DNA from: Bosea sp. RAC05
GTDB lineage: Bacteria > Pseudomonadota > Alphaproteobacteria > Rhizobiales > Beijerinckiaceae
Reading direction: 5' to 3'
Assembly (NCBI RefSeq): GCF_001713455.1
Contig: NZ_CP016464.1
Location: forward strand, 2,156,001 to 2,220,000
DNA: 64,000 bases
Under the pieces are notes generated by a model. The model had not been told where the DNA came from and did no database searches. It saw only the letters and a list, made by a program, of their open reading frames with translations. Both the position numbers and the translations under genes were made by a program. This document shows positions 34,222 to 42,791 of this stretch, piece by piece (the first letter of the stretch is position 1; each line of letters opens with the position of its first letter).

Positions 34222-34334
34222 CGGAGACCTCCGGATGTTCTGTTTGTTGAGTGATGCTAAGGCATGCCGTTGCGGCAGGATAGAGCGCGTGCAGGTCGTT
34301 GTCCGGTGGCCGGGCCGGAGGGCCCGGCCGCCCG

Positions 34335-34589
34335 TCAGCGTCGGCCGGCGCGGTTGACCGGCCCGCCCCGGTTCATCGGCGTGCCCGGCCGGACACCGAC
34401 CCCGGCCGCCCCGACACCGGGCGTGACGACCGCACGGCGTGCCACCGGCGCTCCGGCGCGCGCGACGCAGCCTTTCGGTACGCCGACGGTCTTGCAGTAG
34501 ACGACGGCGGCGGCCGGCTCCGCGGTTGAGATCGACAGCGCTCCCGCCAGGAGGGCCAGGGCTGGCATCGTCAAGAGGGCCTTCATCAT
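34335..34589 (-). CDS. Small exported protein, unknown function
   Basis: This 84-residue protein has a signal peptide (to about residue 28, EPAAA), then VVYCKTVGVPKGCV and a Pro/Gly/Arg/Val-rich tail (RRAVVTPGVGAAGVGVRPG). No domain is recognised. GGGGAG lies before the double ATG (34589/34586). It is 113 bp upstream of the arylsulfatase and may be first of that set. Confidence 0.6.
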   Translation of the reverse strand: MMKALLTMPALALLAGALSISTAEPAAAVVYCKTVGVPKGCVARAGAPVARRAVVTPGVGAAGVGVRPGTPMNRGGPVNRAGRR

Positions 34590-35020
34590 CGTCGCGTCTC
34601 CCCGTTGGGCTGCTCGGCCAGTTCTCCTGTGGCAGCCTACCTTTGTTCTTCAAGTGGTCGATTGCGTGAACGTCGAGGCGAGAGCCACCATCGTCACCCT
34701 TCGCACGCAGTAGCCACCCTTGGATCCCCCCGCGTCATTGATTCATGTCAACCGTCGCAGAGTGAGCCGCCTATAGGCGCCGAATGGTGCGGCCGCTGCA
34801 AGAGCTGACGCAGAGGCGCTGCCCGCGAGCGGAACTCGAGCGCAAATGACGATCTCCTGGGGGCGAGTTCTGTTGACCGCGACCCGGCTGAACAACCTTC
34901 ATGGCTTCGACAGCGAGGCCCGCGTCTTGCTGATGAATACGATCAAAGTACCTGTCGACCAGGCTTGCGCGTTCGCGCTGGACGTCGCCTCGCGTGCTCG
35001 AGGGCGCTCGGCTGTCGACG
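34590..35020. other. Gene-poor stretch
   Basis: About 430 bp between the small exported protein and the LysR gene. Short open frames exist on both strands but none has a ribosome site, a known motif or typical codon use. I see no repeat or hairpin of note. Confidence 0.5.
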
Positions 35021-35935
35021 TCAGCTCGATGGTGCCGATGCGATCTGTTGCTCTCGTCCGGCAGCCAAACCGAGGAACCACTCGCGGACCTGTCTGGCTC
35101 TCGCCGACAGGGGCGGTCCATTGGGCGCCACGAGGTAGTAGCTGAACTGCGTCGGGTAGGACTTTCCGAACGGGTTCACCAGGCTGCCGGCCTTGAGTTC
35201 GCCTTGGACCAGCCACTCCGCAAAGAGCGAAATCCCGAGGCCGTTAATGGTCGAGCTCAATTGGAAATGGCGGTCCTCCAGCATCATGTTCGGCTGGTCG
35301 GGTCGCAAGGCGCTGCCGCAATCCTTCATCCACTCCGCCCACATCCGCTTGTCGTCGACATGCAGCAAGGTGCAGCGCTGAACATCCTGAGGTTCGGACA
35401 GGCCGAGCATCGCCTGGTAGCCGGGGCTGCAGACCGCGACGAGCCGCTCGTCCCACAGCTTTTCCGCCTCGAATTTCGGCCAGCCGCCGGTTCCCCACTG
35501 GATGCCGAAATCCGCGAAGGCGTGCGGGTCGGGAAGTTTCACGAAGGTGTTGTTGTGATTGAGCAAGGTCACGTCGACGTCAGGGAAAGCCTGGCGCAGA
35601 TCGCCGATGCGGGCGGAGACGAAGCGGCTCGCAAACATCGGCAGCAGCGCGACCCGCACCTCGGCCGTTCTGCGGGCGACCAGCGCGATACCCGCGCCGA
35701 TCTGCTGCAGACCGGCATCGACATGGCTCGCCAGACGGGCCCCGTCTTCGGTCAGTTCGAGGCCGTGCGAGCTCCGCCGAAACAGCGCCACGCCGAGGTC
35801 CGTCTCGAGCTTCTTGATGTGATAGCTGACCGAACTCTGCGTGCTGCCGCAGTGTTGCGCTGCCTTCGTCACGCTTCCGAAGCGTGCGACGCTGTCGAAA
35901 ACATGGATCGAATTGAGGTTGCGGATCCGGACCAT
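35021..35935 (-). CDS. LysR-family regulator (GcvA-like)
   Basis: This 304-residue regulator has the GcvA-type helix-turn-helix (LNSIHVFDSVARFGSVTKAA, then STQSSVSYHIKKLE) and a full effector domain. ATG 35935 gives the usual start for the group; ATG-like starts further upstream add a basic tail with no match. It is divergent from the Liv-type transport operon, so it probably controls that operon. Confidence 0.83.
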   Translation of the reverse strand: MVRIRNLNSIHVFDSVARFGSVTKAAQHCGSTQSSVSYHIKKLETDLGVALFRRSSHGLELTEDGARLASHVDAGLQQIGAGIALVARRTAEVRVALLPMFASRFVSARIGDLRQAFPDVDVTLLNHNNTFVKLPDPHAFADFGIQWGTGGWPKFEAEKLWDERLVAVCSPGYQAMLGLSEPQDVQRCTLLHVDDKRMWAEWMKDCGSALRPDQPNMMLEDRHFQLSSTINGLGISLFAEWLVQGELKAGSLVNPFGKSYPTQFSYYLVAPNGPPLSARARQVREWFLGLAAGREQQIASAPSS

Positions 35936-36072
35936 CGGCAGCCTGGGTCGGCTTCTGTGGACCGACCATAACATCGAAAAATTGAATATCTAGCGCGAAT
36001 CTTTGCGATACCCCTCACCGGAGGCGGCGCATAAGCTTTTGGTCGGTGTCCTCGATCAGCGGGAACTGCCAC

Positions 36073-36837
36073 ATGGCCGAGACGATCCTGCGCGTCGATG
36101 CATTGTCCAAGAATTTTGGCGGCGTCCGCGCGGTTCGGGATCTGTCGTTCGATGTGGCCGCCGGCGAGATCGTCGGCCTCATCGGCCCCAATGGCTCGGG
36201 CAAGTCGACCACGGTCAATGTCCTCGCCGGCCTGCTGACGCCGACATCGGGATCGATCATCCTGGCCGGGCAACCCATCGAAGGTCTGCCCGAGCCCGCG
36301 CGGGTGACCAAGGGGCTCGCCCGCACGTTCCAGACCGCGCGTGTCTTCCCGGAATTCACCGTTCGCCAGCATGTGTCGATCGGCTGCCATGCGGTCCGGA
36401 CGGTCAATCCCTTCGCCTCGATCCTGCCGTTCGGCAGCTCGGCGGACGATGACGAGACCGCCGCGCATGTCGACCACCTGCTGCAGCTCTGCTCGCTGGC
36501 GTCCATTGCCGATCGCCCCGTCGGCGGCATCTCGTCGGCGCAGCAGCGGTTCCTGATGATCGCCACCGCCCTGGCGGCACGGCCCAGGGTTCTGCTCGTC
36601 GACGAACCCGCCGCAGGCCTCGTCGAGCATGAGCGCCAGGAACTGGCGGAACTCGTCCGCGGCATTCGCAGCAGCGGCGTCGCCGTGGTGATCATCGAGC
36701 ATCACATGGCCCTGATCATGGCGCTGTGCGACCGGATCGTCGTCCTGAACTTCGGCTCGAAGATCGCACAGGGCACGCCGGCCGAGATCAGGGCCAATCC
36801 CGCGGTGATCGATGCCTATCTCGGCGAGGCCGCCTGA
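36073..36837 (+). CDS. ABC ATP-binding protein, LivG type
   Basis: This 254-residue ATPase has Walker A GPNGSGKST, Walker B VLLVDEPAAGL and the switch EHHM, as in branched-chain amino-acid importers. The signature is unusual: GGISSAQQRFLMIATAL, where LivG normally has LSxGQQR, so the conserved Gly is Ala. The ATG at 36073 starts the MAETILRV form; an earlier start at 36046 is possible. Its stop overlaps the livF-type start (TGATG). First gene of the transport and acyl-CoA operon. Confidence 0.88.
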   Translation: MAETILRVDALSKNFGGVRAVRDLSFDVAAGEIVGLIGPNGSGKSTTVNVLAGLLTPTSGSIILAGQPIEGLPEPARVTKGLARTFQTARVFPEFTVRQHVSIGCHAVRTVNPFASILPFGSSADDDETAAHVDHLLQLCSLASIADRPVGGISSAQQRFLMIATALAARPRVLLVDEPAAGLVEHERQELAELVRGIRSSGVAVVIIEHHMALIMALCDRIVVLNFGSKIAQGTPAEIRANPAVIDAYLGEAA

Positions 36838-37538
36838 TGCTGGGCATTCGTGATCTTCGGGTGAGCTATGGCGCGATCGAGGTGATCCATGGCGTCAGCC
36901 TCGACGTCGCGGCCGGCGAGTGCGTGGCCCTGATCGGAGCCAACGGCGCGGGCAAGTCTTCGACGCTGAAGGCGATCTGCGGCCTCGTCCCGGTGCGGGC
37001 GGGCTCCATCCAGTTCGAGGGGCGCGACATCACCAATCTCAGCGGGCACGCGATCGTCCGCTCGGGCATCACGATGTGCCCCGAGGGCCGCCAGGTCTTC
37101 CCGCAGATGAGCGTTCTGCAGAACCTGCGGATGGGAGCCTATACGCGGACCGACAACGAGCAGGACGCCGATCTCGACCGCATGATGGACATGTTCCCGA
37201 TCCTCCGGGAGCGCCAGACGCAGGCCGCCGGCAAGCTGTCGGGTGGCGAGCAGGAGATGCTGGCGATTGCGCGTGCGCTGATGGCGCGTCCGCGCATCTG
37301 CCTCTTCGACGAACCATCCCTTGGATTGGCGCCGAAGATCGTCGCGAGCGTGTTCGAGACCCTGGCGAAGATCAAGGCGATGGGGATGACCATCCTGCTG
37401 GTCGAACAGAACTCGATGATGGCGCTCAACCTGGCTGATCGCGCCTATCTCTTCGAAGCCGGCCGGATCGTCATGGACGGACCCGCAAAGGAGTTGAAAA
37501 GCCACCCCGAAGTCGTGCGTGCGTATCTCGGCCACTAG
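36837..37538 (+). CDS. ABC ATP-binding protein, LivF type
   Basis: This 233-residue ATPase has Walker A GANGAGKSS, signature LSGGEQEMLAIARAL and Walker B ICLFDEPSLGLAP with VEQN, all as in LivF. It pairs with the LivG-type subunit encoded just upstream, with which it overlaps by one base, and serves the permeases downstream. Confidence 0.93.
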   Translation: MLGIRDLRVSYGAIEVIHGVSLDVAAGECVALIGANGAGKSSTLKAICGLVPVRAGSIQFEGRDITNLSGHAIVRSGITMCPEGRQVFPQMSVLQNLRMGAYTRTDNEQDADLDRMMDMFPILRERQTQAAGKLSGGEQEMLAIARALMARPRICLFDEPSLGLAPKIVASVFETLAKIKAMGMTILLVEQNSMMALNLADRAYLFEAGRIVMDGPAKELKSHPEVVRAYLGH

Positions 37539-37568
37539 TCAAAAAAACAAAATCAAGCGGAGGAAGCC

Positions 37569-38786
37569 ATGTTGAATCGAACGAGAGCCGGCGCGTTTGC
37601 GCTGGCGATAGCCTTTGCCGTTGCTGCAAGCCCCAGCTCTGCCGCCGAGAAGAAGCTGACCGTCGGCGTGGCCGATGCCCTGACCGGCGGCGGCGCCGTC
37701 TACGGCCTGCCGCAGGCGAACGCCGTCAAGATGGCGGCCGACGAGATCAATGCCGCAGGCGGGATCAAGGTCGGCGCCGACACCTACAAGATCGACGTCA
37801 TCGCCTATGACGACAAGGCCAACCCGACCGAAGCGACCAATGCCGTTCGCAAGCTGATCGATCGCGATGGGGTGAAGTATATTCTGGGCTTCTGCTGCTC
37901 GGGCTCGACCAGCGCGGTGGCCTCCTTCATCGCGAAGGAGAAGGCCGTGATGCTCGTCGGCAATGCGGCCGAGCGGTCCATCACCACCCAGAAGATCCCG
38001 AATCTCGTCCGCACGCGCCCGCCGGCCGATTATACCGGACAGGCCGCCGGGACCTTCATCGCGCGCAAGGGGCACAAGCGGGTCGCCGTCGTCGGCGCCC
38101 TGGAAGTGGGCTTTTACTCCCAGTATGTCGACGCCGTCGAAAAGGAGCTCAAGAAGGCTGGCGGCGAGATCATCGCCCGCGAGGTGTTCTCGCTGCGCGA
38201 TCGCGACATGACACCGCAACTGACCAAGATCCGCGGTCTGAATCCGGATGCCATTCTGGTCGTCGGGTATGTCGAGCCCGCGGCCTTCGTCTACCGCCAG
38301 TCGGTCGAGCTCGGCATCAACGTCCCGCGCTATGGCTTCACCAGCGGCAGCGAGGAGCAGTTCCTGCGCGTGACCACATCCGAACAGATGGAGGGCGTCT
38401 GGGATCTTCGGCCAACCGAGCTGACCCTGCTCTCGGCCAGCAAGAACGGGATCGCCTACCACGAGAACTACACCAAGATGTTCAAGGCCTCGCCGTCGCC
38501 GAGCTCGCCCTACGCCTATGACCAGCTCTATGCGCTGAAGGCGGCGATCGAGGCAGCCGGAACGGCTGACAACACGGAGGCCGTGGCCAAGGCGCTGCGC
38601 GCCCTGCCGGTCCCGCCGCAGGTGGTCATGCAGTACCAGCCGGTCGACGGGAAGATGTTCGACGAGAACGGGCAGGCCTACACCTCGAACGGTGCGTTCC
38701 AGTGGCAGAAGGGCAAGTGGGTCTTCGTCGAGGACCTGCCCTCGGACGCAAAGGCCTACTCGCTGTTCCTCAGCACGCTGAAGTGA
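37569..38786 (+). CDS. ABC substrate-binding protein, LivK type
   Basis: This 405-residue periplasmic binding protein has a signal peptide ending near SSAAE and the type I fold of Leu/Ile/Val or aromatic-acid binding proteins (LTVGVADALTGGGAVYG, then AVKMAADEINAAGGI). GGAGG lies five bases before the ATG. The bound ligand is not known; genes for CoA activation in the same operon suggest an organic acid rather than an amino acid. Confidence 0.9.
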   Translation: MLNRTRAGAFALAIAFAVAASPSSAAEKKLTVGVADALTGGGAVYGLPQANAVKMAADEINAAGGIKVGADTYKIDVIAYDDKANPTEATNAVRKLIDRDGVKYILGFCCSGSTSAVASFIAKEKAVMLVGNAAERSITTQKIPNLVRTRPPADYTGQAAGTFIARKGHKRVAVVGALEVGFYSQYVDAVEKELKKAGGEIIAREVFSLRDRDMTPQLTKIRGLNPDAILVVGYVEPAAFVYRQSVELGINVPRYGFTSGSEEQFLRVTTSEQMEGVWDLRPTELTLLSASKNGIAYHENYTKMFKASPSPSSPYAYDQLYALKAAIEAAGTADNTEAVAKALRALPVPPQVVMQYQPVDGKMFDENGQAYTSNGAFQWQKGKWVFVEDLPSDAKAYSLFLSTLK

Positions 38787-38802
38787 AGGCGCGGGCCGGG
38801 CG

Positions 38803-39666
38803 ATGCTGATCGAAATCCTCCAGCAGACGATCAACGGGCTCGCGATCGGCGGCGTTTATGTGCTGATCGCGCTTGGCCTGACGACCGTGTTCGGCATCCT
38901 CGGCATCGCGCATTTCGCCCATGGCTCGATCTCGATGTTCGGCGGCTATCTCACCTACTTCCTGATGACGGGGCAGGGATTGCCGCTGATCGCGGCAATC
39001 CCGATCGCCCTGGTCGCGGGCGTCCTGCTGGGCGTGCTGGTCGAGATGCTGGCCTATCGACCGGTCCGCCATGCCAATCACATCAATGCCTTCATTGTGG
39101 CCCTCGGGCTCACGATGATGGTCGAGGGGATCAACCTCCAGTTCTTCGGCCACGAGCAGATCGTGATCCCGACGACCCTGAGCCGCGTCTTCGACATCAA
39201 CGGGGTCACCGTTCCCGAACTGCGGCTCTACGTGATCCTGTCGGCAATCCTGCTTGTCGTGGCGATGATGATCTTCGTCGAAAAGACGAAGACGGGACAG
39301 GCGATCCGCGCCGTCGCGGAAAATCGCGACGCCGCGATCCTGATGGGCGTCAACGTGACCACGATACCGTTGATCGTCTTCGGCATCTCGACCGCGCTCG
39401 GCGTGGCGGCCGGGATCATGGTGGGGGCGCTCTTCGCCATCGCGCCGGGCATCGGCGAGGGCCTCGTCGTGAAGGGCTTTGCGGTCCTGATCCTCGGCGG
39501 TCTCGGCTCATTCCCCGGAGCGATCCTCGGCGGAACGGTCCTGGGCATCACGGAATCGATTGCCGCCGGGTTCATCTCATCCGCCTACAAGGATGTGATC
39601 GCCTTCGCCGTCATGATCATCGTTCTGCTGGTGCGCCCGCAGGGCCTGCTGGGTCGCGCGCCATGA
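38803..39666 (+). CDS. ABC permease, LivH type
   Basis: This 287-residue membrane protein has the LivH start (LQQTINGLAIGGVYVLIALGLTTVFGILG) spread over about residues 6-34, several helices and the late AAGIMVGALFAIAPGIGEGLVVKGF region. It follows the binding-protein gene by 16 bp and overlaps the LivM-type start by 4 bp. Confidence 0.93.
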   Translation: MLIEILQQTINGLAIGGVYVLIALGLTTVFGILGIAHFAHGSISMFGGYLTYFLMTGQGLPLIAAIPIALVAGVLLGVLVEMLAYRPVRHANHINAFIVALGLTMMVEGINLQFFGHEQIVIPTTLSRVFDINGVTVPELRLYVILSAILLVVAMMIFVEKTKTGQAIRAVAENRDAAILMGVNVTTIPLIVFGISTALGVAAGIMVGALFAIAPGIGEGLVVKGFAVLILGGLGSFPGAILGGTVLGITESIAAGFISSAYKDVIAFAVMIIVLLVRPQGLLGRAP

Positions 39667-40610
39667 AGCCCCGGCTCGTCAATCTCGCCTGGCTGCTGGC
39701 CTTCGCCGCGCTGGCGACGCTGCCCCAGGTCCTGACCGTGAAGTACTACCTTCACCTCAGCATCCTGGCCTTGATCTGGGTGATCGTGGCGCAGGGCCAG
39801 AATCTGATCCAGGGCTTCACCGGCTATGTCTCGATCGTGCAGGCCGGCTTCATGGGCATCGGCGCCTATGGCTCGACCCTGATCGGCATTCATTACGGCT
39901 GGCCGATCTGGGCGACGATCACCGCAGCGCCGTTGATCACGGCCCTGTTCGCCTTGCTGACGGGCTATCCGAGCCTGCGCGTGAAGGGCCACTACTTTGC
40001 CATCGTCACGATGGCCTTCAACCTGATCATCGTGATCGTACTGGTCAATTTCCGCGAACTCACACGAGGCGAAGCGGGCATATCGAACATTCCCAAGCCC
40101 TGGGATGGGGGGCGCGACGCCTACTTCTATCTGGCCCTGATCCTCGCGGCCGGGACGACGCTGCTTGCGGCGCTGATCGCCAGGTCGCGTGTGGGAGAAA
40201 TTCTGCGGGCCATTCGCCAGAACGAGGATCTGGTCGGTGCGATCGGCATTGCCGCCTGGAAATACAAGCTCTTCGCCTTCGTCATCTCGGCCATGTATGC
40301 GGGGCTGGCGGGCGCGCTCTATGCGCACTTCCAAGGGTTCATCAATCCGGAGATCTTCGGCGTCGCCCAATCACTCGATGCGATCCTGGCCGTCATCCTG
40401 GGCGGATCGGGGACGATTGCAGGACCGGTCATCGGCGCTTTCCTGGTCGTCTTCCTCCCCGAACTGCTGCGTTTCGCCGACAGCTTCCGACTGATCCTCT
40501 ACGGCCTGATCCTCGTCCTGGCGACGATCTTCATGCCGATCGGGATCGTCGGGGTCGCGAAGACGCTGCTCGCCAAGGTCCATCGACTCGGCGTCCGCCA
40601 TGATCGGTGA
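39663..40610 (+). CDS. ABC permease, LivM type
   Basis: This 315-residue permease has the LivM pattern with SIVQAGFMGIGAYGSTL, a central AIRQNEDLVGAIGI EAA-like loop and GGSGTIAGPVIGAF near the end. ATG 39663 overlaps the LivH-type stop. Its own end overlaps the acyl-CoA dehydrogenase start by 11 bp, tying import to catabolism. Confidence 0.93.
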   Translation: MKPRLVNLAWLLAFAALATLPQVLTVKYYLHLSILALIWVIVAQGQNLIQGFTGYVSIVQAGFMGIGAYGSTLIGIHYGWPIWATITAAPLITALFALLTGYPSLRVKGHYFAIVTMAFNLIIVIVLVNFRELTRGEAGISNIPKPWDGGRDAYFYLALILAAGTTLLAALIARSRVGEILRAIRQNEDLVGAIGIAAWKYKLFAFVISAMYAGLAGALYAHFQGFINPEIFGVAQSLDAILAVILGGSGTIAGPVIGAFLVVFLPELLRFADSFRLILYGLILVLATIFMPIGIVGVAKTLLAKVHRLGVRHDR

Positions 40611-41739
40611 GGACGCAGCCCCGTTCCTGGCGCAGGTTCGCGACCTTGCCCGCGACACCGTCACTGTGCGCGCGCCTCACTGGGCGAGGGGACAGGCCAT
40701 TGAACCGGAGGTGCTCGCCCGCGCCGCGGAGATCGGTCTCACCCGGATCGAGGTGCCGACGCGGCTCGGCGGGCTCGGGCTCGGTTTTCGGGCCGAGGTC
40801 GAGGCTTGCGCGATCGTCGCCGCTGCCGATTTCGGCTTCGCGATGTCGCTGGTCAACACCCACAATGTCGCCAAGCGGATCGCGACGACCCTGCCGGAAA
40901 CCGTGGCGCGCAGGTTCTTGCCCGACCTGCTTTCGGGAGCCTCGATGGCCTGCACGGCCTTGACCGAGGAAGGGGCCGGTTCGGATGTCGCGGCCCTGTC
41001 CTGCACGGCGCGGGCTGCAGGCGATGGCTGGCTCCTCGACGGAGAGAAGACCTGGATCGTCAATGGCCGCCATGCCGCGCTCGCCATCGTCTACGCGCAG
41101 TGTGGAGAGGCGGGGCAGAGTGCCGGGATCGGCGCGTTCCTGGTCGATCTGACGGATGCGTCCTGCCGCCGCTTCCCGATCGAGACCGAGATTTCCCAGG
41201 CCAGCATCGGCACCGGCGGCTTTCGGCTGACGCGGTGTCACGTACCGACCGAGCGGATGGTCCTGCCGCCGGGCACCGCGTTCAAGGCCATCCTCTCCGA
41301 GATCAATGGCGCCCGCATCTACGTCGCGGCGATGTGCTGCGCCATGGTGTCGTCCGCCCTGCGCGTCGCGCAGGCCTATGGCGAGACGCGGCAGACCTTC
41401 GGCAAGCCACTGACGCAGCATCCGGCCTGGCGCGAGGGCATCGCACACAGTGCCACGACTCTGGCCGCGTCCTGGAGCCTGGTGGAAGCTGCGCTTCTGG
41501 CGACCGAACAGGGGCGGGACGTGCGCCATCTGGCGGCTGCGGCCAAGGTCAATGCCGTCGACCTCGCCCAGACCGTTCTGCCCCGCCTGTTGCACGCCAT
41601 GGGGGCAGAAGGGCTGCGGGATTCCTATCCGTTCACGCGCCACCTGGGCGCCGCCCAATTGGCGGCCCTGACCGATGGCAGCACCGCCATGCTGCTCGAG
41701 CGCCTGGGTCGTTGGGACCCCACGCCGATACCGCTGTGA
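40600..41739 (+). CDS. Acyl-CoA dehydrogenase family protein
   Basis: This 379-residue flavoprotein has the acyl-CoA dehydrogenase FAD/substrate motifs CTALTEEGAGSDVAAL and WIVNG and a C-terminal helical domain with RQTFGKPLTQHPAW. At the usual catalytic Glu position (the YEGT region) it has TDGSTAM, so Asp takes the place of Glu. The reaction may be oxidation, or the protein may have another role. It overlaps the LivM-type gene and is followed by a dehydrogenase and a CoA ligase gene. Confidence 0.85.
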   Translation: MIGEDAAPFLAQVRDLARDTVTVRAPHWARGQAIEPEVLARAAEIGLTRIEVPTRLGGLGLGFRAEVEACAIVAAADFGFAMSLVNTHNVAKRIATTLPETVARRFLPDLLSGASMACTALTEEGAGSDVAALSCTARAAGDGWLLDGEKTWIVNGRHAALAIVYAQCGEAGQSAGIGAFLVDLTDASCRRFPIETEISQASIGTGGFRLTRCHVPTERMVLPPGTAFKAILSEINGARIYVAAMCCAMVSSALRVAQAYGETRQTFGKPLTQHPAWREGIAHSATTLAASWSLVEAALLATEQGRDVRHLAAAAKVNAVDLAQTVLPRLLHAMGAEGLRDSYPFTRHLGAAQLAALTDGSTAMLLERLGRWDPTPIPL

Positions 41740-41759
41740 GCGCGGGAAGGACCAAATCC

Positions 41760-42791
41760 ATGCGCGTGTTCCAGATCGAAGGCAATTGGGGGCTCGAAAA
41801 CCTGAGGCTGTCGCAACGGCCGGAGCCCGTTCCGCGCGACGATCAGATCCTGATCCGCATGCACGCCGCCTCGCTGAATGCGCGCGACCTGATCGTCCCG
41901 AACCGGGGCTATGGCCGCGCCACCGGCGAATTGCCGCTGATCCCGGTGTCCGACGGGGTCGGCACCGTCATCGGCGTCGGAAGCCGCGTCACCCGGATGA
42001 AACCGGGCGATCGTGTGTGCCCGACCTATTTCCAGAACTGGATCGCCGGCGAACCGACGCCGGACCGGTTCGCCTCCGCTCTGGGCGGCCCGCTCGACGG
42101 CGTCATGGCGGATCTGGTCTGCCTGTCCGAGCAGGGTGCGGTTCTTGTTCCCGACTATCTGACGCATGAGGAAGCCGCCACGCTGCCCTGTGCGGCGCTG
42201 ACGGCCTGGAGCGCGATCGCGATCCATGCGCGGACCAAACCGGGCGACCGGGTTCTGATCCAGGGCACCGGCGGCGTCGCGCTCTTCGCGCTCGCCTTCG
42301 CCAAGCTGCATGGCGCCCATGTCACCGTGATCTCCTCCAGCGACGCAAAGCTGGAGCGTGTCCGCGGTCTCGGCGCCGACGAAACCATCAACTACACGAC
42401 CACGCCCGACTGGTCTCGCTGCGCGCGAGAGATCGCGCCGGAGCGCGGCGGTTTCGACACGATCATCGAACTCGGCGGCGAGGCCACGCTGGCGCAGTCG
42501 GTGAAGAGCATCAGGGTTGGAGGGACGATCGCCCTGATCGGTGTCCTCTCGGGGCTTGGGCCGACATTGCCCCTCGGCGCCATCGTGACCCGACAGATCA
42601 GGCTGCAAGGCGTCACCGTCGGGCATCGCGACGGGTTCGAAGCCATGCTCGCGGCCATGGCCCATCATCGGATCCGACCGGTCATCGGCGCGCGTTTCGG
42701 CTTCGCCGAGCTGAAGTCGGCACTGGCCGGGCTGGGCAAGCCAGATGCCCTTGGCAAAACGGTCATCAGGTTCAACGATCATGTCGAGTGA
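41760..42791 (+). CDS. Zinc-independent medium-chain dehydrogenase (quinone-oxidoreductase-like)
   Basis: This 343-residue protein has the MDR start (LILIRMH-like QILIRMHAASLNARDL), a GDRVCPTYFQNW segment and the Rossmann motif GTGGVALFALAFAK. The structural zinc cysteines are absent and the catalytic zinc set is not seen. It uses NAD(P)H on an alcohol, aldehyde or enone; the substrate is unknown. It begins 20 bp after the acyl-CoA dehydrogenase gene and overlaps the ligase gene by 11 bp. Confidence 0.85.
   Translation: MRVFQIEGNWGLENLRLSQRPEPVPRDDQILIRMHAASLNARDLIVPNRGYGRATGELPLIPVSDGVGTVIGVGSRVTRMKPGDRVCPTYFQNWIAGEPTPDRFASALGGPLDGVMADLVCLSEQGAVLVPDYLTHEEAATLPCAALTAWSAIAIHARTKPGDRVLIQGTGGVALFALAFAKLHGAHVTVISSSDAKLERVRGLGADETINYTTTPDWSRCAREIAPERGGFDTIIELGGEATLAQSVKSIRVGGTIALIGVLSGLGPTLPLGAIVTRQIRLQGVTVGHRDGFEAMLAAMAHHRIRPVIGARFGFAELKSALAGLGKPDALGKTVIRFNDHVE

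Noticed and set aside
29597..34254. Two long plus-strand frames (830 and 751 codons) opposite the cytochrome, barrel and sulfatase genes
   Set aside because: Composition is unnatural and the minus strand holds proteins with clear motifs and signal peptides.
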